Below, one piece after another: positions 8,719-18,739 of a stretch of 64,000 bases of DNA. The translations under genes and the position numbers were made by a program. Each line of letters begins with the position of its first letter. Positions within the stretch are counted from its first letter, which is position 1. A model generated the notes under the pieces. That model worked only from the letters and a program-made list of their open reading frames with translations, was not told the origin of the DNA and searched no databases. The stretch is from Flavobacterium suaedae (GTDB taxonomy: Bacteria > Bacteroidota > Bacteroidia > Flavobacteriales > Flavobacteriaceae), in contig NZ_BMJE01000003.1 in NCBI RefSeq assembly GCF_014642915.1, positions 461,821 to 525,820 of the forward strand, in the 5' to 3' direction.

Positions 8719-11568
8719 ATGAAAACAGATGCTTTTGCTTTAAGACACATTGGCCCAAGGGAGAATGATCTGCAACATATGCTTGATACCATAGGAACAG
8801 AATCACTGGATCAGCTGATATATGAAACAATACCGGATGATATTCGCCTTAAAGAACCACTGGACTTAGAGCCTGCAATGACAGAATATGAATACCTAAA
8901 CCATATTCGCGAGCTGGGAAGCAAAAACCAAATTTACAAATCATATATAGGGCTGGGCTACCACTCTACAATAGTACCGCCTTCTATACAAAGAAACATC
9001 TTTGAAAACCCGGGATGGTACACCGCTTATACTCCGTATCAGGCAGAGATTGCCCAAGGGCGACTTGAGGCACTATTAAACTTCCAGACTATGGTGATAG
9101 AACTTACCGGTATGGAAATAGCAAATGCTTCGCTGCTTGATGAAGGTACTGCCGCTGCTGAAGCTATGGCATTACTTTTTGATGTACGCACCCGCGACCA
9201 GAAAAAAAATAATGCAAATAAATTCTTTGTTTCAGAAGAGATACTACCACAAACCCTTTCAGTACTGGAAACACGTTCTGAGCCTATAGGTGTTGAATTG
9301 GTAGTAGGAAACCACGAAGAGTTTGATTTTTCAGAAGAATACTTCGGAGCTATATTACAATACCCAGGTAAATACGGGCAGGTTTATGACTATGAAAGTT
9401 TTATAGCTACCGCAACAGAGAAAGATATTAAAGTAGCTGTAGCAGCAGATATATTAAGCCTTGTTAAACTTAAATCACCGGGCGAAATGGGTGCTGATGT
9501 TGTAGTAGGTACTACTCAACGTTTTGGTATACCAATGGGTTATGGTGGTCCTCACGCTGCATACTTTGCAACTAAGGAAAAATATAAAAGAAGCATACCG
9601 GGAAGAATTATTGGTGTAACTGTAGATGCAAACGGAAACCGTGCACTACGTATGGCATTGCAAACCCGTGAGCAACATATAAAAAGAGAAAAAGCAACTT
9701 CTAATATTTGTACTGCACAGGTATTACTTGCTGTTATGGCAGGTATGTATGCTGTATATCATGGCCCTAAAGGGCTTAAGTATATAGCTGATAAAGTACA
9801 TCGTTCGGCAGTAACAACAGCCGATGCTTTAAATCAAATTGGTGTATATCAAGCAAATACATCTTTCTTCGATACTATTGTAGTAAGAGCCGATGTTGCT
9901 AAAGTACAAGCAGCTGCTTATGCTAAAGCAATTAATTTTTATTATGTAGATAGAGAAACTGTTTCTATCTCTTTCAATGAAACTACTTCATTAAAAGATA
10001 TTAACGATATTATAGAAATATTCTCTGAAGCAGCAGGGAAAGAGTTTGAACCAATAACAGAGTTAGTTAGCGATACTACTATTGAAGATAAGCTACAACG
10101 TACAAGCGAATTCCTGACAAATGAAGTATTTAACAAATACCATTCGGAAACAGCGCTAATGCGTTACATTAAAAAATTAGAGCGTCGTGATTTATCACTT
10201 ACACACTCTATGATATCATTAGGTTCATGTACTATGAAACTAAACGCAGCCGCTGAAATGCTTCCGTTAAGCATGCCTAACTGGCACGCTATTCACCCGT
10301 TTGCTCCTATAGAGCAGGTTGAAGGGTACCAGTTAATGCTTAAAAAACTGGAAGAGCAGCTTAACGTAATTACAGGTTTTGCAGGCACTACTCTACAACC
10401 AAACTCAGGTGCTCAGGGCGAGTATGCAGGACTAATGGTAATACGTGCTTACCATCAGGATAATAACGAAGGTCACAGAAATATTGCCCTAATCCCGGCA
10501 TCAGCACACGGTACTAATCCTGCATCAGCTATTATGGCAGGTATGGAAGTGGTTGTTACCAAAACATCTGAAAATGGTAATATTGATGTAGAGGATTTAA
10601 AAGCTAAAGCTGAAAAGTATAAGGATAACCTTTCGTGCCTTATGGTAACTTACCCTTCTACACACGGGGTGTACGAGGCTTCTATTAAAGAAATTACACA
10701 AATAATACACGATAACGGCGGACAGGTTTATATGGATGGTGCTAACATGAATGCACAGGTTGGTTTAACTAACCCTGCTGCTATTGGTGCTGACGTATGC
10801 CACCTTAACCTGCACAAAACATTTGCTATACCTCACGGTGGTGGTGGTCCTGGTGTTGGTCCTATCTGTGTTGCAGAACACTTAGTACCATTCTTGCCAA
10901 CTAACCCTATAGTGCCAACCGGTGGTACAAATGCTATTACTGCTATATCAGCAGCACCTTATGGTTCGGCTTTAGTTTGCCTTATCTCTTACGGGTATAT
11001 TACTATGCTTGGAGAGGAAGGCTTAACCAGCTCTACCAAAAATGCAATTCTTAATGCTAACTATATTAAAGAAAAGCTGAAAGGGCATTACGAAACACTA
11101 TATACCGGAGAAATGGGAAGAGCAGCTCACGAAATGATTATAGACTGCCGTCCGTTTAAAGATAATGGTATTGAGGTAGCTGATATTGCTAAGCGTCTTA
11201 TGGATTATGGTTTCCATGCTCCTACTGTATCATTCCCTGTAGCAGGTACTTTAATGATAGAACCTACTGAGAGTGAAAATGTAGAGGAATTAGACCGTTT
11301 CTGTGATGCTATGATTTCAATCAGAAAAGAAATAGAGGAAGTAAGTGCTGATGATAAAAACAATGTGCTTAAAAATGCACCGCACACTCTGGCAATGCTT
11401 ACTACTGATGAATGGACTTTACCATACAGTAGAGAGAAAGCAGCTTTCCCGATTGACTATATTGCTGATAATAAATTCTGGCCTGCTGTAAGAAGAGTTG
11501 ACGAAGCTTACGGAGACAGAAATCTTATATGTTCCTGCGCTCCTATAGAGGCATATATGGAACATTAA
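8719..11568 (+). CDS. gcvP: Glycine dehydrogenase (decarboxylating), P protein of the glycine cleavage system
   Basis: 949 residues, the full length of a fused P protein. It decarboxylates glycine with PLP and passes the aminomethyl group to the lipoyl arm of GcvH. The N-terminal half begins with [10 protein letters not shown] and carries the [21 protein letters not shown] block; the C-terminal half carries [29 protein letters not shown] and the PLP-lysine motif [17 protein letters not shown]. Other glycine-cleavage genes (gcvT, gcvH) are not adjacent, as is common in Flavobacteriaceae. It is monocistronic, with its own promoter element and a strong terminator. Confidence 0.98.
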   Translation: MKTDAFALRHIGPRENDLQHMLDTIGTESLDQLIYETIPDDIRLKEPLDLEPAMTEYEYLNHIRELGSKNQIYKSYIGLGYHSTIVPPSIQRNIFENPGWYTAYTPYQAEIAQGRLEALLNFQTMVIELTGMEIANASLLDEGTAAAEAMALLFDVRTRDQKKNNANKFFVSEEILPQTLSVLETRSEPIGVELVVGNHEEFDFSEEYFGAILQYPGKYGQVYDYESFIATATEKDIKVAVAADILSLVKLKSPGEMGADVVVGTTQRFGIPMGYGGPHAAYFATKEKYKRSIPGRIIGVTVDANGNRALRMALQTREQHIKREKATSNICTAQVLLAVMAGMYAVYHGPKGLKYIADKVHRSAVTTADALNQIGVYQANTSFFDTIVVRADVAKVQAAAYAKAINFYYVDRETVSISFNETTSLKDINDIIEIFSEAAGKEFEPITELVSDTTIEDKLQRTSEFLTNEVFNKYHSETALMRYIKKLERRDLSLTHSMISLGSCTMKLNAAAEMLPLSMPNWHAIHPFAPIEQVEGYQLMLKKLEEQLNVITGFAGTTLQPNSGAQGEYAGLMVIRAYHQDNNEGHRNIALIPASAHGTNPASAIMAGMEVVVTKTSENGNIDVEDLKAKAEKYKDNLSCLMVTYPSTHGVYEASIKEITQIIHDNGGQVYMDGANMNAQVGLTNPAAIGADVCHLNLHKTFAIPHGGGGPGVGPICVAEHLVPFLPTNPIVPTGGTNAITAISAAPYGSALVCLISYGYITMLGEEGLTSSTKNAILNANYIKEKLKGHYETLYTGEMGRAAHEMIIDCRPFKDNGIEVADIAKRLMDYGFHAPTVSFPVAGTLMIEPTESENVEELDRFCDAMISIRKEIEEVSADDKNNVLKNAPHTLAMLTTDEWTLPYSREKAAFPIDYIADNKFWPAVRRVDEAYGDRNLICSCAPIEAYMEH

Positions 11569-11576
11569 AAATATAA

Positions 11577-11610
11577 AATGGCTGCTTTTAAAAAGCAGCC
11601 ATTTTTATTT
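11577..11610 (+). terminator. Intrinsic terminator after gcvP
   Basis: AAATGGCTGCTTTT / AAAAGCAGCCATTT forms a long stem with almost no loop, ending in a T-run, about 10 bases after the gcvP stop. Confidence 0.9.
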
Positions 11611-11659
11611 ACTATTATATTTTACTACTTCTCACTTTCACATATTATTATTTTGTTAA

Positions 11660-12028
11660 ATGAAAGATATAGAAACCCGAAATGATATTGAGTTTTTAAT
11701 GCGTGACTTCTACTCTAAGTTACTCACCGACCCTGCTATAAACTATATTTTTACTGATGTAGCTAAAATAGATTTAGAAAGCCATTTACCTCATCTTACC
11801 GATTTTTGGGAACAATCTGTTTTGTATAAAGGCAGTTACCGCAAAAATGTACTGCAAATACATCAAGACTTAAATAACAAAGTAACATTTACAGATTTAC
11901 ACTTTGAGGTATGGCTAAGACATTTTAATGATAGTATTGACAATAATTTTTCAGGTCCTAATGCTGAACGAATGAAAACAAGAGCGTTATCAGTTGCCTC
12001 CGTTATGAAAATTAAAATTTATAACTGA
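11660..12028 (+). CDS. Group III truncated haemoglobin
   Basis: 122 residues, a typical length. The pattern is that of group III (P-type) truncated globins: an N-terminal DIEFLMRDFYSKLLTDP helix with Phe-Tyr at the B9/B10 region, LPHLTDFWEQ, the proximal histidine in LQIHQDL, and the G-helix HFEVWLRHF. These proteins bind haem and O2 or NO; roles in NO or peroxide detoxification are proposed for the group. It is a single gene after the gcvP terminator, with the ATG about 50 bases downstream of the hairpin. Confidence 0.92.
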   Translation: MKDIETRNDIEFLMRDFYSKLLTDPAINYIFTDVAKIDLESHLPHLTDFWEQSVLYKGSYRKNVLQIHQDLNNKVTFTDLHFEVWLRHFNDSIDNNFSGPNAERMKTRALSVASVMKIKIYN

Positions 12029-12156
12029 TAAAAAATATATTCAGCAACAAAACCCGGTATATAATTTATATTCATTAAATATTATGCACACATAGCATTT
12101 GATTACTTCTTCTGACATTATATTAACTAACTTAGTACTACCAAAAAGCGGTGAAT

Positions 12157-13218
12157 ATGCAGAACATTAAAATTACAGGTTGCGGAAGTTATATACCAAC
12201 TCGTGTTATAAGCAATAAAGATTTTGCGGAGCACCTTTTCCTTGAAGCAGACGGAAAACCACTTCAATATAACAATGAAATGGTTACTGGTAAATTCAAA
12301 AAAATTACAGGAATTGAGGAGCGTCGTTATGTTGATAAAAACCTTCAATCTTCAGATATAGCATTTCTTGCTGCCGAAAAGGCAATAGCAGATGCCGAAA
12401 TAGATAAAGAAACTATAGATTATATAATACTGGCACACAATTTTGGCGATGTAAAAGAAGGCACGATACAATCGGATATTTTACCCAGTCTTGCTGCCAG
12501 AGTAAAAAACCGCTTAAAAATTAAAAATCCTAAATGTGTAGCCTATGATATTTTATTTGGCTGTCCCGGGTGGATTGAAGGTGTAATACAAGCTCAGGCT
12601 TTTATAAAAGCAGGAATGGCAAAAAAATGTCTTGTTATTGGTGCTGAAACACTATCACGGGTAGTAGACCCACATGACAGGGATAGCATGATATATTCTG
12701 ATGGTGCAGGAGCTACAATTATAGAAGCTACTAATGAGGAAGGTGGTATACTGGCTCATGAAAGCGCTTCTTTTACTTATGATGAAGCCTATTACTTACA
12801 TTTTGGCAAGTCTTATAACGAGAAACATGATAAAGATGTACGTTATATAAAAATGTATGGCAGAAAGATATATGAATTTGCTTTAAGCAATGTACCGGAT
12901 GCAATGAAAACTTGTCTTGATAAGGCTAATATTCCTATTGATAAATTAAAAAAGATATTAATACACCAAGCCAACGAAAAAATGGATGAAGCTATTATAC
13001 ACCGTTTCTTTAAACTATATGACAGAACCCCGCCTGAAGGCATTATGCCAATGAGTATTCATTATCTGGGTAACAGCAGTGTGGCTACCATACCTACGTT
13101 ATATGATTTATTAATAAAGGGAAATATAGAAAACCAAAAGCTAGAAAAAGGTGATGTTTTACTGTTTGCCTCAGTAGGTGCAGGCATGAATATTAATGCT
13201 TTTGCATACCAGGTGTAA
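12157..13218 (+). CDS. 3-oxoacyl-ACP synthase III family protein (FabH-like)
   Basis: 353 residues from the ATG at 12157; an in-frame GTG two codons earlier (12151) is an alternative. The thiolase-fold KAS III catalytic triad is intact: Cys in LFGCPGW, His in ILIHQAN and Asn in YLGNSSVAT. The GVGAGMN-like C-terminal block appears as FASVGAGMNINA. KAS III enzymes condense an acyl-CoA primer with malonyl-ACP. This one stands alone, without acyl-carrier-protein or other fab genes, so it may be a secondary synthase rather than the housekeeping FabH. It has an insertion-rich region after the N-terminal strand (residues ~28-45) unlike typical FabH. Confidence 0.87.
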   Translation: MQNIKITGCGSYIPTRVISNKDFAEHLFLEADGKPLQYNNEMVTGKFKKITGIEERRYVDKNLQSSDIAFLAAEKAIADAEIDKETIDYIILAHNFGDVKEGTIQSDILPSLAARVKNRLKIKNPKCVAYDILFGCPGWIEGVIQAQAFIKAGMAKKCLVIGAETLSRVVDPHDRDSMIYSDGAGATIIEATNEEGGILAHESASFTYDEAYYLHFGKSYNEKHDKDVRYIKMYGRKIYEFALSNVPDAMKTCLDKANIPIDKLKKILIHQANEKMDEAIIHRFFKLYDRTPPEGIMPMSIHYLGNSSVATIPTLYDLLIKGNIENQKLEKGDVLLFASVGAGMNINAFAYQV

Positions 13219-13261
13219 TGAATTATCATCGTACAATAGTTAAATAGGTTATTTACTTTAC

Positions 13262-13807
13262 TTATAACCAGTCATCTATAACCTCTTTTCCGTCATATGG
13301 TTTTCCATTAGCGAAAGGAAAATTAAAAAACCTAAAAAAGGAGTACTTTTTTCTTTTTAAATCGATTTCATAAATTCTATTTTCTGTAGAACCAAGAGAT
13401 GTATAATATTTTTTATTTAGGTTTTGCAGATAATCATACTTTTTGTCAAGATATTCCCCTAATACAAAAAACTCATACTTACTACTAACATTCTCGATTT
13501 TTTCAGTAGTTATCTCCTCTTCAGGGCTAATAAAAACTCTATAATAATTATTGTTATCAACATCATATAGCAAACATACTGTAACCTTGCTTACTGCTAT
13601 ATAGTTAGGGAGATATAGATAAATTATATGGTTAGTATTTTCAAGTTCATCTTCTAATAAAAGAAATACATTTTCATGGGTATCATTTTTTAATACTGTT
13701 GATTTTTCTTTATCTAACTGTAGAGTAGCTCTATGAAAATTTGTAGCATGGCATCCAGTTAGCAGAACAAAAAACACTAAACCTAATACTTTAGATATTT
13801 TATTCAT
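13262..13807 (-). CDS. Hypothetical lipoprotein
   Basis: 181 residues with a lipoprotein signal peptide (KISKVLGLVFFVLLTGC), Cys at about residue 19. The remainder is a soluble, tyrosine-rich domain with no recognised family. It lies 20 bases downstream of the flippase gene on the same strand and is probably the last gene of the GT2-flippase operon, which hints at an envelope role without defining it. Confidence 0.72.
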   Translation of the reverse strand: MNKISKVLGLVFFVLLTGCHATNFHRATLQLDKEKSTVLKNDTHENVFLLLEDELENTNHIIYLYLPNYIAVSKVTVCLLYDVDNNNYYRVFISPEEEITTEKIENVSSKYEFFVLGEYLDKKYDYLQNLNKKYYTSLGSTENRIYEIDLKRKKYSFFRFFNFPFANGKPYDGKEVIDDWL

Positions 13808-13827
13808 TTTGTGAACTATTATAATCT

Positions 13828-15279
13828 TTAGAAAAGAGAATTGATTCTCTCATTTAATTGAGGAACTAACTTCATTTTATAAACCGCCACTATATTTACT
13901 ATAAGAGAAAGTCCTACTTTATAAAAAAGGTTTATACTATTAGAATTGGCTTCAGGTAAAAGATAAATCCCCAAGCCTGACACTATAAATATAACTGCAA
14001 GTTTTAAGAAAGCAGCATCAAAAGGTAGTAAGCCAAACTTCTTATATATAAACCACAGTTTTGAGCAATTAAATAACACCATTGCTATCAGCGAGGCGTA
14101 AGCTACTCCTACTATACCCAAACTAGTATAATAAATAAAATATAGGTTTAAAGATATATTCAGTATGGTAAGTAATAATATTGCAATTAAATTAAACCTA
14201 TAGTATTTAGAAAAAGTAATCACTTCCGAATTAAAACTTGTAGCCATATTAAACACTACACTTGCACCCAGTATTAAAATAATTGGTACAGAGGCTATGA
14301 GGTTATCACCAGTAGGTAATACTGCAAAAAGGTTATTTATTCCCAGAAAAATACAACTGTATAATACTGTCCCTATAAAAAATAATAGATTAGCAACCCG
14401 CTTATAATCCCTGCCTAACTCAACTGTGTTCCCTTTTTCAAGATAACGGGATACTATAGGTGCATATATAGCAAACATTCCTACTGCCGGTATTTGCAAA
14501 GTTGAGGCTAAAGTTACTCCAATGGTAAACGTACCATTTGCTTCCAGTGAAATAAGCTCAGGAATAATTATCCCGTCAATCCTGAAAGCTAATAAAGAGC
14601 CTAAACTTCCTGCAAAAGCAAACAAGCTATATTGTGTATAGTTTTTTCGGCTTATTTTTTCAAATAAAGGTTTAAACTTATAGTTAAAGCCCGGTTTAAA
14701 ACGCTTAAAAAGATAAATAGCTGTTAGCAAGAAAACCAGAATATATCCCGCTGTAAGTACATAAAGCGACTCGTATATATTAAAAATATTATTTAATAGC
14801 AGTAGGAATATAATAGGCAGTACTATTTTAGGTATCAGCTTTTCATAAAGTGTAGGTATTGCTATTTTTTGCATATCCTGAGCCTGTTTTTTAAGCAACT
14901 CTACATACGCTAAAGCAACTGCTATGGTAAAAGCAAAATAAAATATATAACTATCGGTACGCTGTCCTGCTTTCGTATAAATAGTAATACCTATCAGTAT
15001 TATAAAAGCAATAACTAAAATAGAGGCTACACTATAATTAAAAAGTCGCTTTTGGTACTGATTGCTCAATGAAGGGTAAAACTTAATTAATGCCTGAGAA
15101 GCCCCCATTACCATTATAGGGTATAGCACCTGAGCAATAACATCTATATACCGTACTAAACCCAAAAACTCTTTATCATACGGATAAACAAATAAAACGG
15201 AAAGCACACCAATAGCAGTCCCTATATAATTAATAAAGGAAAATAATACTACTTGTTTTGATGATGCCTGCTTATCCAT
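13828..15279 (-). CDS. Polysaccharide biosynthesis flippase (MOP superfamily, Wzx-like)
   Basis: 483 residues with about 12-14 membrane segments and no large soluble domain, the size of Wzx/MurJ-like flippases. The N terminus (QVVLFSFINYIGTAIGVLS) and the middle section (FAGSLGSLLAFRIDGIIIPE) match the polysaccharide-biosynthesis protein family, which moves lipid-linked glycans across the inner membrane. It starts 9 bases after the stop of a GT2 glycosyltransferase on the same strand and precedes a lipoprotein, so a surface-glycan operon is likely. Confidence 0.88.
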   Translation of the reverse strand: MDKQASSKQVVLFSFINYIGTAIGVLSVLFVYPYDKEFLGLVRYIDVIAQVLYPIMVMGASQALIKFYPSLSNQYQKRLFNYSVASILVIAFIILIGITIYTKAGQRTDSYIFYFAFTIAVALAYVELLKKQAQDMQKIAIPTLYEKLIPKIVLPIIFLLLLNNIFNIYESLYVLTAGYILVFLLTAIYLFKRFKPGFNYKFKPLFEKISRKNYTQYSLFAFAGSLGSLLAFRIDGIIIPELISLEANGTFTIGVTLASTLQIPAVGMFAIYAPIVSRYLEKGNTVELGRDYKRVANLLFFIGTVLYSCIFLGINNLFAVLPTGDNLIASVPIILILGASVVFNMATSFNSEVITFSKYYRFNLIAILLLTILNISLNLYFIYYTSLGIVGVAYASLIAMVLFNCSKLWFIYKKFGLLPFDAAFLKLAVIFIVSGLGIYLLPEANSNSINLFYKVGLSLIVNIVAVYKMKLVPQLNERINSLF

Positions 15280-15288
15280 TATTGATAA

Positions 15289-16164
15289 CTAACTGCTTAC
15301 TGATTTTTGTCGGACTTGTTCTATACTCTGTTTAGCTCTCACCTGCTTTATGTAATAACTAAACAGCTTAAAAAATAAATTTGCTACTTTACCCACACCA
15401 TAATACTTACTAAAATATTTTGGCAGCCCTAAAACTTCTTTAAAAGCCAAACGATAACTTTTGTCCAGGCTATTATTTATATTCAGTAAAGTGGTTAGAA
15501 TTTTATATTGCGATTGTATAACATCCTTTTTAAAGTTACGCTTTATAACCCTGTCGTGTACAATGGAAGCATTTTCGTCTATACCTATTAAAAACCTATG
15601 GTATTTTACCCGGTCACAATAATTTCTATCCTCTCCATAATGGCTGAACATTGGTTCAAACAAACCTACTTTTTCTATACATGCCCTACTCATCATCCAT
15701 GCAGCGGCATTTACAAAAGGAACAGTTACCAAATTACCTGAGCTTGCTGTTTTCCTGTTATAGTATGTTTTAAAACTTTCATCCCAAGTAGTTTCATCTC
15801 CTGAAAAATGTATAGGACTAATAATACCGTAATCAGCATTAGTCTCCATACTATTTACCAGACTTGAAATAGTTTTCGGGAAAACCCAAGCATCTTGATT
15901 TAAAAGAAAAATGTAATCAGCTCCGTTATCCAGTGCTTTTTTAATACCGATGTTATTCGCTTTACCAAAACCAAGATTAGTCTCTGATTGTATAAGCTGA
16001 ACCTCCAGGTATTTAGATAATAATACCACAGAGTCATCCGTAGAACAATTATCAATAACTATAGTATTTACAGGATATTCAGACTCAAGTAGCGAAGTGA
16101 TATTTTTATCAATCCACTTTGCCCCGTTGTATGTTACAATAACCACAAAAACTTTCTTATCCAA
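15289..16164 (-). CDS. Family 2 glycosyltransferase
   Basis: 291 residues. The start is a TTG at 16164 with AGGAG immediately before it; no ATG lies near the domain start. The GT-A fold is clear: FVVIVTYNGAKWIDKNI, the nucleotide-binding Asp in IVIDNCSTDDS, NLGFGKANNIGI, and the metal-binding acidic motif in FLLNQDAWV. The pattern resembles rhamnosyl-type GT2 enzymes, but donor and acceptor cannot be read from sequence. It is the first gene of a probable operon with the flippase and a lipoprotein, and is divergent from another GT2 gene at 16225. Confidence 0.88.
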   Translation of the reverse strand: MDKKVFVVIVTYNGAKWIDKNITSLLESEYPVNTIVIDNCSTDDSVVLLSKYLEVQLIQSETNLGFGKANNIGIKKALDNGADYIFLLNQDAWVFPKTISSLVNSMETNADYGIISPIHFSGDETTWDESFKTYYNRKTASSGNLVTVPFVNAAAWMMSRACIEKVGLFEPMFSHYGEDRNYCDRVKYHRFLIGIDENASIVHDRVIKRNFKKDVIQSQYKILTTLLNINNSLDKSYRLAFKEVLGLPKYFSKYYGVGKVANLFFKLFSYYIKQVRAKQSIEQVRQKSVSS

Positions 16165-16224
16165 ACTCCTGATACTTTTCTAATCACACAAAAATAGCCA
16201 TATTTGTATTCATTTCCCGCACTA

Positions 16225-17073
16225 ATGAAATATTACGTAATCATTCCCGCTTATAACGAAGCTGATTATATAGGTAAAATGCTGCAATCATTAACATTGC
16301 AAACCGTTTTCCCCACTAAAGCTATTGTGGTAAATGATAATTCTACCGATGAAACTGCTGCTATTGCAGAGGAATTTGCTGCAAACAATAACTGGCTAAC
16401 GGTTGTAAACAGAAAGTCTGATGCAGCACACATGCCGGGCAGCAAAGTAATACAGGCATTCAATACTGGATATGAAGTTATTGATGAAGATTACGACATT
16501 ATTGTAAAACTTGATGCCGACTTAATACTTCCTGTTAACTACTTTGAAACTATACTAGAGGTATTTAAAAAGGACGACAAAGTAGGTATGGCAGGTGGTT
16601 TTGCCTATATAGAAAAGAATAATGAGTGGACAATAGAAAGCCTTACTGACAAAGACCATATAAGAGGTGCTTTTAAGGCCTATCGAAAAGAATGCTTTTT
16701 ACAAATAGGCAAGCTAAAACCGGCTATGGGTTGGGACACTGTAGATGAGTTACTCGCCAGATTTTATAACTGGAAAATAGTTACTGTACCAAACTTAAAG
16801 GTAAAACACTTAAAACCTACCGGAGCAAGTTACACCAAGCAGGCACGCTACAAACAAGGCGAAGCTTTTTATAGCTTGGGCTACGGTTTACTTATAACTA
16901 CAATAGCAAGTATAAAACTTGCAATGAAAAAGAAAAAACCCCTTCTCTTTGCAGATTATATTAAAGGGTACTATAACGCTAAAAACAATAAAAAGCCTCT
17001 ACTTGTAACACAAGAACAAGCAAAGTATATTAAGGCATACAGATGGAAAAAAATAAAAGATAAACTCTTTTAA
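16225..17073 (+). CDS. Family 2 glycosyltransferase
   Basis: 282 residues from the ATG at 16225. The open frame reaches a TTG at 16204, but that codon overlaps a near-consensus -7 box (CATATTTG, 16199-16206), so the ATG at the domain start is preferred. GT-A motifs are YYVIIPAYNEADYIG, VVNDNSTDETAAIAEEF and the DxD-type IVKLDADLIL; MGWDTVDELLARF follows. The C-terminal ~60 residues are basic. It is divergent from the GT2-flippase operon and probably part of the same glycan locus. Substrate unknown. Confidence 0.88.
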   Translation: MKYYVIIPAYNEADYIGKMLQSLTLQTVFPTKAIVVNDNSTDETAAIAEEFAANNNWLTVVNRKSDAAHMPGSKVIQAFNTGYEVIDEDYDIIVKLDADLILPVNYFETILEVFKKDDKVGMAGGFAYIEKNNEWTIESLTDKDHIRGAFKAYRKECFLQIGKLKPAMGWDTVDELLARFYNWKIVTVPNLKVKHLKPTGASYTKQARYKQGEAFYSLGYGLLITTIASIKLAMKKKKPLLFADYIKGYYNAKNNKKPLLVTQEQAKYIKAYRWKKIKDKLF

Positions 17074-17153
17074 ACTATAAAGTATTAAAAAACTATTAAC
17101 TACTAGCGAAAAGTGACTACAATTAGGTACTTTAGCGGATATTTTAGTTATAA

Positions 17154-17894
17154 ATGATAAAAGCTTTAAACCAAATAGGACGTTACTTCCTGATGATAGG
17201 AGAAGTGTTTTACAAACCTGTGAAATGGAAGGTAATGAAAACACTGATATTTAAAGAAATAGATGATCTTATTATTGGTTCGATGGGTATCGTTGCCTTT
17301 ATTTCTTTCTTTATTGGTGGTGTTGTAGCAATACAAACAGCACTTAACCTTACTAACCCGTTAATACCAAAATCACTTATTGCTTTTGCAACAAGACAAT
17401 CGGTAATACTGGAGTTTGCTCCTACCTTCATATCAATAATTATGGCAGGACGGGCCGGTTCATACATTACATCCAGTATTGGTACGATGCGTGTAACCGA
17501 GCAAATAGATGCTCTTGAAGTAATGGGGGTTAATGCTGTAAACTACCTTATATTCCCTAAAATTATAGCTTTCAGTTTATACCCATTTGTTATTGCTATA
17601 GCAATGTTTCTTGGTATTCTTGGAGGAATGGTAGCAGGAGTATACGGAGGGTTTATTGGTCAGGCAGAATTTTTACAAGGTATACAAACCGATTTTATAC
17701 CCTATCATATATTTTACGCCTTCTTTAAAACTTTTATCTTCGGATTTATACTTGCCACTATACCTTCTTTCCATGGATTTTACATGAAAGGTGGTGCACT
17801 GGAAGTTGGTAAAGCCAGCACCACATCATTTGTTTGGACCAGTGTGGTAATTATACTTCTAAACTACATTATTACTCAATTACTTTTAAGCTAA
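17154..17894 (+). CDS. mlaE: MlaE-family ABC transporter permease
   Basis: 246 residues, five to six membrane segments, no large soluble domain. The family blocks are present: GGVVAIQTALNL, FAPTFISIIMAGRAGSYITSSIGTM and VTEQIDALEVMGVNAVNYLI. MlaE is the inner-membrane permease of the complex that moves phospholipids between inner and outer membranes and keeps outer-membrane asymmetry. Its stop TAA shares a base with the ATG of the ATPase gene (TAATG at 17892-17896), so the two are co-translated. The substrate-binding mlaD is not adjacent downstream. Confidence 0.92.
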   Translation: MIKALNQIGRYFLMIGEVFYKPVKWKVMKTLIFKEIDDLIIGSMGIVAFISFFIGGVVAIQTALNLTNPLIPKSLIAFATRQSVILEFAPTFISIIMAGRAGSYITSSIGTMRVTEQIDALEVMGVNAVNYLIFPKIIAFSLYPFVIAIAMFLGILGGMVAGVYGGFIGQAEFLQGIQTDFIPYHIFYAFFKTFIFGFILATIPSFHGFYMKGGALEVGKASTTSFVWTSVVIILLNYIITQLLLS

Positions 17895-18676
17895 TGATAG
17901 AGATTAAGAACATAGAGAAGTCGTTTGGAGACACAAAAGTATTAAAGGGTATTTCTGCTGTTTTTGAAACAGGTAAGACCAACCTTATAATTGGGCAAAG
18001 TGGTTCGGGAAAAACAGTTATGATTAAGTCATTGCTTGGTATACATACGCCTGAGGTAGGAACTATATCTTTTGACGGAAGGATATACTCTAAAATGACA
18101 CCTGATGAAAAAAGAACATTGCGAACCGAAATAGGAATGGTATTTCAGGGTAGCGCGCTTTTTGACTCTATGACTGTTGAAGAAAATGTGGGTTTCCCTT
18201 TAAAAATGTTTACTTCTAAAAGAAATCGTGAAATAAGAGATCGTGTAAACGAAGTTTTACAAAGAGTAAACCTTGAAGGATCAAACAAAAAGTTCCCTGC
18301 TGAAATTTCAGGAGGGATGCAAAAGAGGGTAGCAATAGCAAGAGCTATAGTAAACAACCCTAAGTATCTGTTTTGTGATGAACCTAACTCAGGGCTTGAC
18401 CCGGAAACCTCTATAGTTATTGATGAGTTGATACACGAGATAACAAAAGAGTATGACATTACTACTGTAATTAATACGCATGATATGAACTCTGTACTGC
18501 AAATAGGTGAAAATATTATCTTTCTTAAAAACGGTAAAAAAGAATGGGAGGGTGATAAAGAGGAAATACTGGAAACCCGTAATAAATCAATTATAGAGTT
18601 TGTGTACTCTTCTGATTTATTTAAAAAGGTAAGAGAAAATCTACTTGCTGAAGAAGAGGAAGAAGATAACAAATAA
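17894..18676 (+). CDS. mlaF: MlaF-type ABC transporter ATP-binding protein
   Basis: 260 residues from the ATG at 17894, which overlaps the permease stop by one base; the longer frame to 17834 lies inside mlaE. All ABC motifs are seen: Walker A GQSGSGKTV, Q-loop GMVFQGSALF, signature ISGGMQKRVAIARA, Walker B YLFCDEP with D-loop SGLDPE, and the H-loop VINTHD. The C terminus is a Glu-rich tail (LLAEEEEEDNK). It energises lipid transport with MlaE. A bidirectional terminator follows about 25 bases later. Confidence 0.93.
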   Translation: MIEIKNIEKSFGDTKVLKGISAVFETGKTNLIIGQSGSGKTVMIKSLLGIHTPEVGTISFDGRIYSKMTPDEKRTLRTEIGMVFQGSALFDSMTVEENVGFPLKMFTSKRNREIRDRVNEVLQRVNLEGSNKKFPAEISGGMQKRVAIARAIVNNPKYLFCDEPNSGLDPETSIVIDELIHEITKEYDITTVINTHDMNSVLQIGENIIFLKNGKKEWEGDKEEILETRNKSIIEFVYSSDLFKKVRENLLAEEEEEDNK

Positions 18677-18700
18677 AATACTTACTATATAGAATATAAA

Positions 18701-18732
18701 AAAAAACTCCTACTTTTCAGTAGGAGTTTTTA
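18701..18732. terminator. Bidirectional terminator between mlaF and the giant adhesin gene
   Basis: AAAAAACTCCTACT / AGTAGGAGTTTTT forms a stem with T-runs on both strands, placed between two convergent genes. Confidence 0.88.
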
Positions 18733-18739
18733 CTTGCTA

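Noticed and set aside
18145..18672. 175-residue minus-strand frame opposite mlaF
   Set aside because: Ser-rich artefact antisense to intact ABC motifs.
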